Below, piece after piece: positions 61,772-64,000 of a stretch of DNA of 64,000 nucleotides. Where the stretch lies: assembly GCF_004211955.1 (NCBI RefSeq), contig NZ_RHJI01000021.1, forward strand, positions 62,001-126,000, in the 5' to 3' direction. This DNA is from Escherichia sp. E1V33 (GTDB lineage Bacteria; Pseudomonadota; Gammaproteobacteria; Enterobacterales; Enterobacteriaceae). Under the pieces are notes generated by a model. It was not told the origin of the DNA, did not search any database, and was given only the letters and a program-made list of their open reading frames with translations. A program made the position numbers and the translations under genes. Within the stretch, counting starts at the first letter, position 1. Each line of letters begins with the position of its first letter.

Positions 61772-61800
61772 AACAAAAGCCCCCTGTAAAACAGAGGGCT
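61772..61800 (-). terminator. Intrinsic terminator of guaBA
   Basis: 9-bp stem (AGCCCTCTG / CAGGGGGCT, one G-U pair) with a 5-base loop, followed on the minus strand by TTTGTTT. It lies 48 bases past the guaA stop. Confidence 0.8.
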
Positions 61801-61848
61801 AATGATGAAATTAAATAATTGTATGATTAGCTACGAACTAGCAGTTAA

Positions 61849-63426
61849 TCACTCCCACTCAATAGTCGCTGGCGGCTTGCCGCTGATGTCATACACCACG
61901 CGGGAAATACCGTTCACTTCATTGATAATACGGTTGGAAACGCGGCCGAGGAAGTCATACGGCAGGTGCGCCCAGTGTGCGGTCATGAAGTCGATGGTTT
62001 CGACAGCACGCAGAGAGACAACCCAGTCGTATTTACGACCATCGCCCATTACGCCAACAGAACGTACCGGCAGGAAGACAGTGAACGCCTGGCTGACTTT
62101 GTCGTACAAATCCGCTTTACGCAGCTCTTCAATGAAGATGGCATCAGCACGGCGCAGCAAGTCACAGTACTCTTTCTTCACTTCGCCCAGTACACGAACG
62201 CCGAGGCCCGGTCCCGGGAACGGGTGACGGTACAGCATGTCGTACGGTAGGCCCAGCTCCAGACCAATCTTACGCACTTCGTCTTTGAACAGCTCTTTCA
62301 GCGGTTCTACCAGGCCCATCTTCATCTCTTTCGGCAGGCCGCCCACGTTATGGTGAGATTTGATGACGTGTGCTTTACCGGTTGCAGAAGCAGCTGATTC
62401 GATAACGTCAGGGTAGATGGTGCCCTGTGCCAGCCACTTCACGTCTTCCAGTTTCAGCGCTTCTTCGTCGAATACTTCTACGAAGACGCGACCGATGATT
62501 TTACGTTTTGCTTCAGGATCGTTTTCACCAGCCAGTGCTGACAGAAAGCGATCTTCTGCCGGTACGTGAACAATGTTCAGGCCAAAGTGATCGCCAAACA
62601 TATCCAGAACCTGCTCTGCTTCGTTGAGACGCAGCAGGCCATTGTCGACGAATACGCAGGTCAGGTTTTTGCCGATAGCGCGGTGCAGCAGCATTGCGGT
62701 TACGGAAGAATCCACGCCACCAGAGAGGCCGAGAATTACTTTATCATCGCCTACCTGCTCGCGAATGCGGGCTACAGCGTCGTCGATAATTTTTGCCGGC
62801 GTCCACAGAGCTTCACACTGGCAGATATCCAGTACAAAACGCTCCAGCATACGCATGCCCTGGCGGGTGTGGGTGACTTCCGGGTGGAACTGCACGCCGT
62901 AGAAGCGTTTTTCTTCGTTGGCCATAATGGCAAACGGGCAGTTTTCGGTGCTGGCAACAGTGATGAAGTCGGACGGGATAGCAGTAACTTTATCGCCGTG
63001 GCTCATCCAGACGTCGAGCAGCGGTTTACCGTCTGCGGTCAGAGCATCTTCGATACCGCGAACCAGGGCGCTGTCGTTAACAACTTCAACCTGCGCATAA
63101 CCAAATTCACGTTCGTTGGAGGCTTCAACGTGACCGCCCAACTGCATCGCCATGGTCTGCATGCCATAGCAAACGCCGAATACCGGTACGCCTGCTTCAA
63201 AAACATACTGCGGCGCGCGCGGGCTATTTTCTTCAGTAGTACTTTCCGGGCCGCCGGAAAGAATAATGCCGCTTGGGTTGAAGTCACGAATTTGTGCTTC
63301 TGTCACATCCCACGCCCACAGTTCACAATAGACGCCCAACTCACGCACGCGGCGCGCAACCAGTTGAGTGTACTGAGAACCGAAGTCCAGAATGAGGATG
63401 CGATGCTTATGAATGTTTTCCGTCAT
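61849..63426 (-). CDS. guaA: GMP synthetase (glutamine-hydrolysing)
   Basis: Converts XMP to GMP using ATP and glutamine-derived ammonia. It has 525 residues: class I glutamine amidotransferase domain (1-200) with the Cys nucleophile in [12 protein letters not shown], and His/Glu in [16 protein letters not shown]-pyrophosphatase domain with the P-loop [16 protein letters not shown] (about 230-245); C-terminal dimerisation domain ending KPPATIEWE. Second gene of the guaBA operon. Confidence 0.98.
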   Translation of the reverse strand: MTENIHKHRILILDFGSQYTQLVARRVRELGVYCELWAWDVTEAQIRDFNPSGIILSGGPESTTEENSPRAPQYVFEAGVPVFGVCYGMQTMAMQLGGHVEASNEREFGYAQVEVVNDSALVRGIEDALTADGKPLLDVWMSHGDKVTAIPSDFITVASTENCPFAIMANEEKRFYGVQFHPEVTHTRQGMRMLERFVLDICQCEALWTPAKIIDDAVARIREQVGDDKVILGLSGGVDSSVTAMLLHRAIGKNLTCVFVDNGLLRLNEAEQVLDMFGDHFGLNIVHVPAEDRFLSALAGENDPEAKRKIIGRVFVEVFDEEALKLEDVKWLAQGTIYPDVIESAASATGKAHVIKSHHNVGGLPKEMKMGLVEPLKELFKDEVRKIGLELGLPYDMLYRHPFPGPGLGVRVLGEVKKEYCDLLRRADAIFIEELRKADLYDKVSQAFTVFLPVRSVGVMGDGRKYDWVVSLRAVETIDFMTAHWAHLPYDFLGRVSNRIINEVNGISRVVYDISGKPPATIEWE

Positions 63427-63466
63427 TGACGCTTATTCCGAGGCAAGTGAAACAGATAATATAAAT

Positions 63467-63487
63467 CGCCCGACATGAAGTCGGGCG
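63467..63487 (-). other. Intercistronic hairpin between guaB and guaA
   Basis: Perfect 8-bp stem CGCCCGAC / GTCGGGCG with a 5-base loop, 7 bases past the guaB stop, followed on the minus strand by ATTTATATT. Probably an mRNA processing or mild attenuation element within guaBA. Confidence 0.6.
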
Positions 63488-63494
63488 AAGAAAA

Positions 63495-64000
<506 letters not shown>

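Noticed and set aside
62566..63429. 287-codon plus-strand ORF opposite guaA
   Set aside because: Antisense shadow of guaA.

Overview
This window is a stretch of enterobacterial chromosome whose gene content and order match Escherichia coli. Nearly every protein can be recognised at close to full identity with its E. coli counterpart. Three features point to a non-K-12 strain: eutA and eutB are directly adjacent, with no prophage CPZ-55 between them; about 4.7 kb of extra AT-rich DNA lies between yfgI and guaA; and many single-residue differences are scattered through the proteins. No rRNA, tRNA or CRISPR array was seen.

Region 1 (1-15.9 kb): the 3' part of hemF, then the complete ethanolamine utilisation operon on the minus strand, eutS-P-Q-T-D-M-N-E-J-G-H-A-B-C-L-K-R, all genes intact. 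The shell proteins (EutS, M, N, L, K) form a microcompartment. EutBC splits ethanolamine to acetaldehyde and ammonia, EutA and EutT maintain the adenosylcobalamin cofactor, and EutE, EutD and EutG process acetaldehyde. EutH is the transporter and EutR the activator. A three-unit tandem REP/BIME array separates eutG from eutH, and a CRP-like palindrome lies upstream of eutS.

Region 2 (16-31 kb): maeB; the divergent talA-tktB pair; ypfG, nudK, aegA; the nitrate/nitrite sensor narQ; the RND pump acrD with a BaeR-like box; and the 19-residue protein ypfM. Region 3 (31-44 kb): yffB-dapE-ypfN, ypfH, tmcA, ypfJ, purC, bamC, dapA, gcvR-bcp, perM, bepA-yfgD. Region 4 (44-57 kb): hda (CTG start), uraA, upp, purM-purN, ppk-ppx, yfgF, yfgG, yfgH, yfgI, with PurR boxes at purC and purM, a UTP-sensitive type upp promoter and a perfect FNR box between yfgF and yfgG.

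Region 5 (57.1-61.8 kb) is the accessory part. It holds two complete, divergent OafA-type membrane acyltransferase genes, a 5' stub of a third one, and a heavily decayed IS200/IS605-family tnpB. It looks like a repeatedly remodelled insertion site for surface-modification genes. The window closes with guaA and the 3' third of guaB. I found no system that I can defend as wholly new; the yfgI-guaA locus is the best candidate for follow-up.
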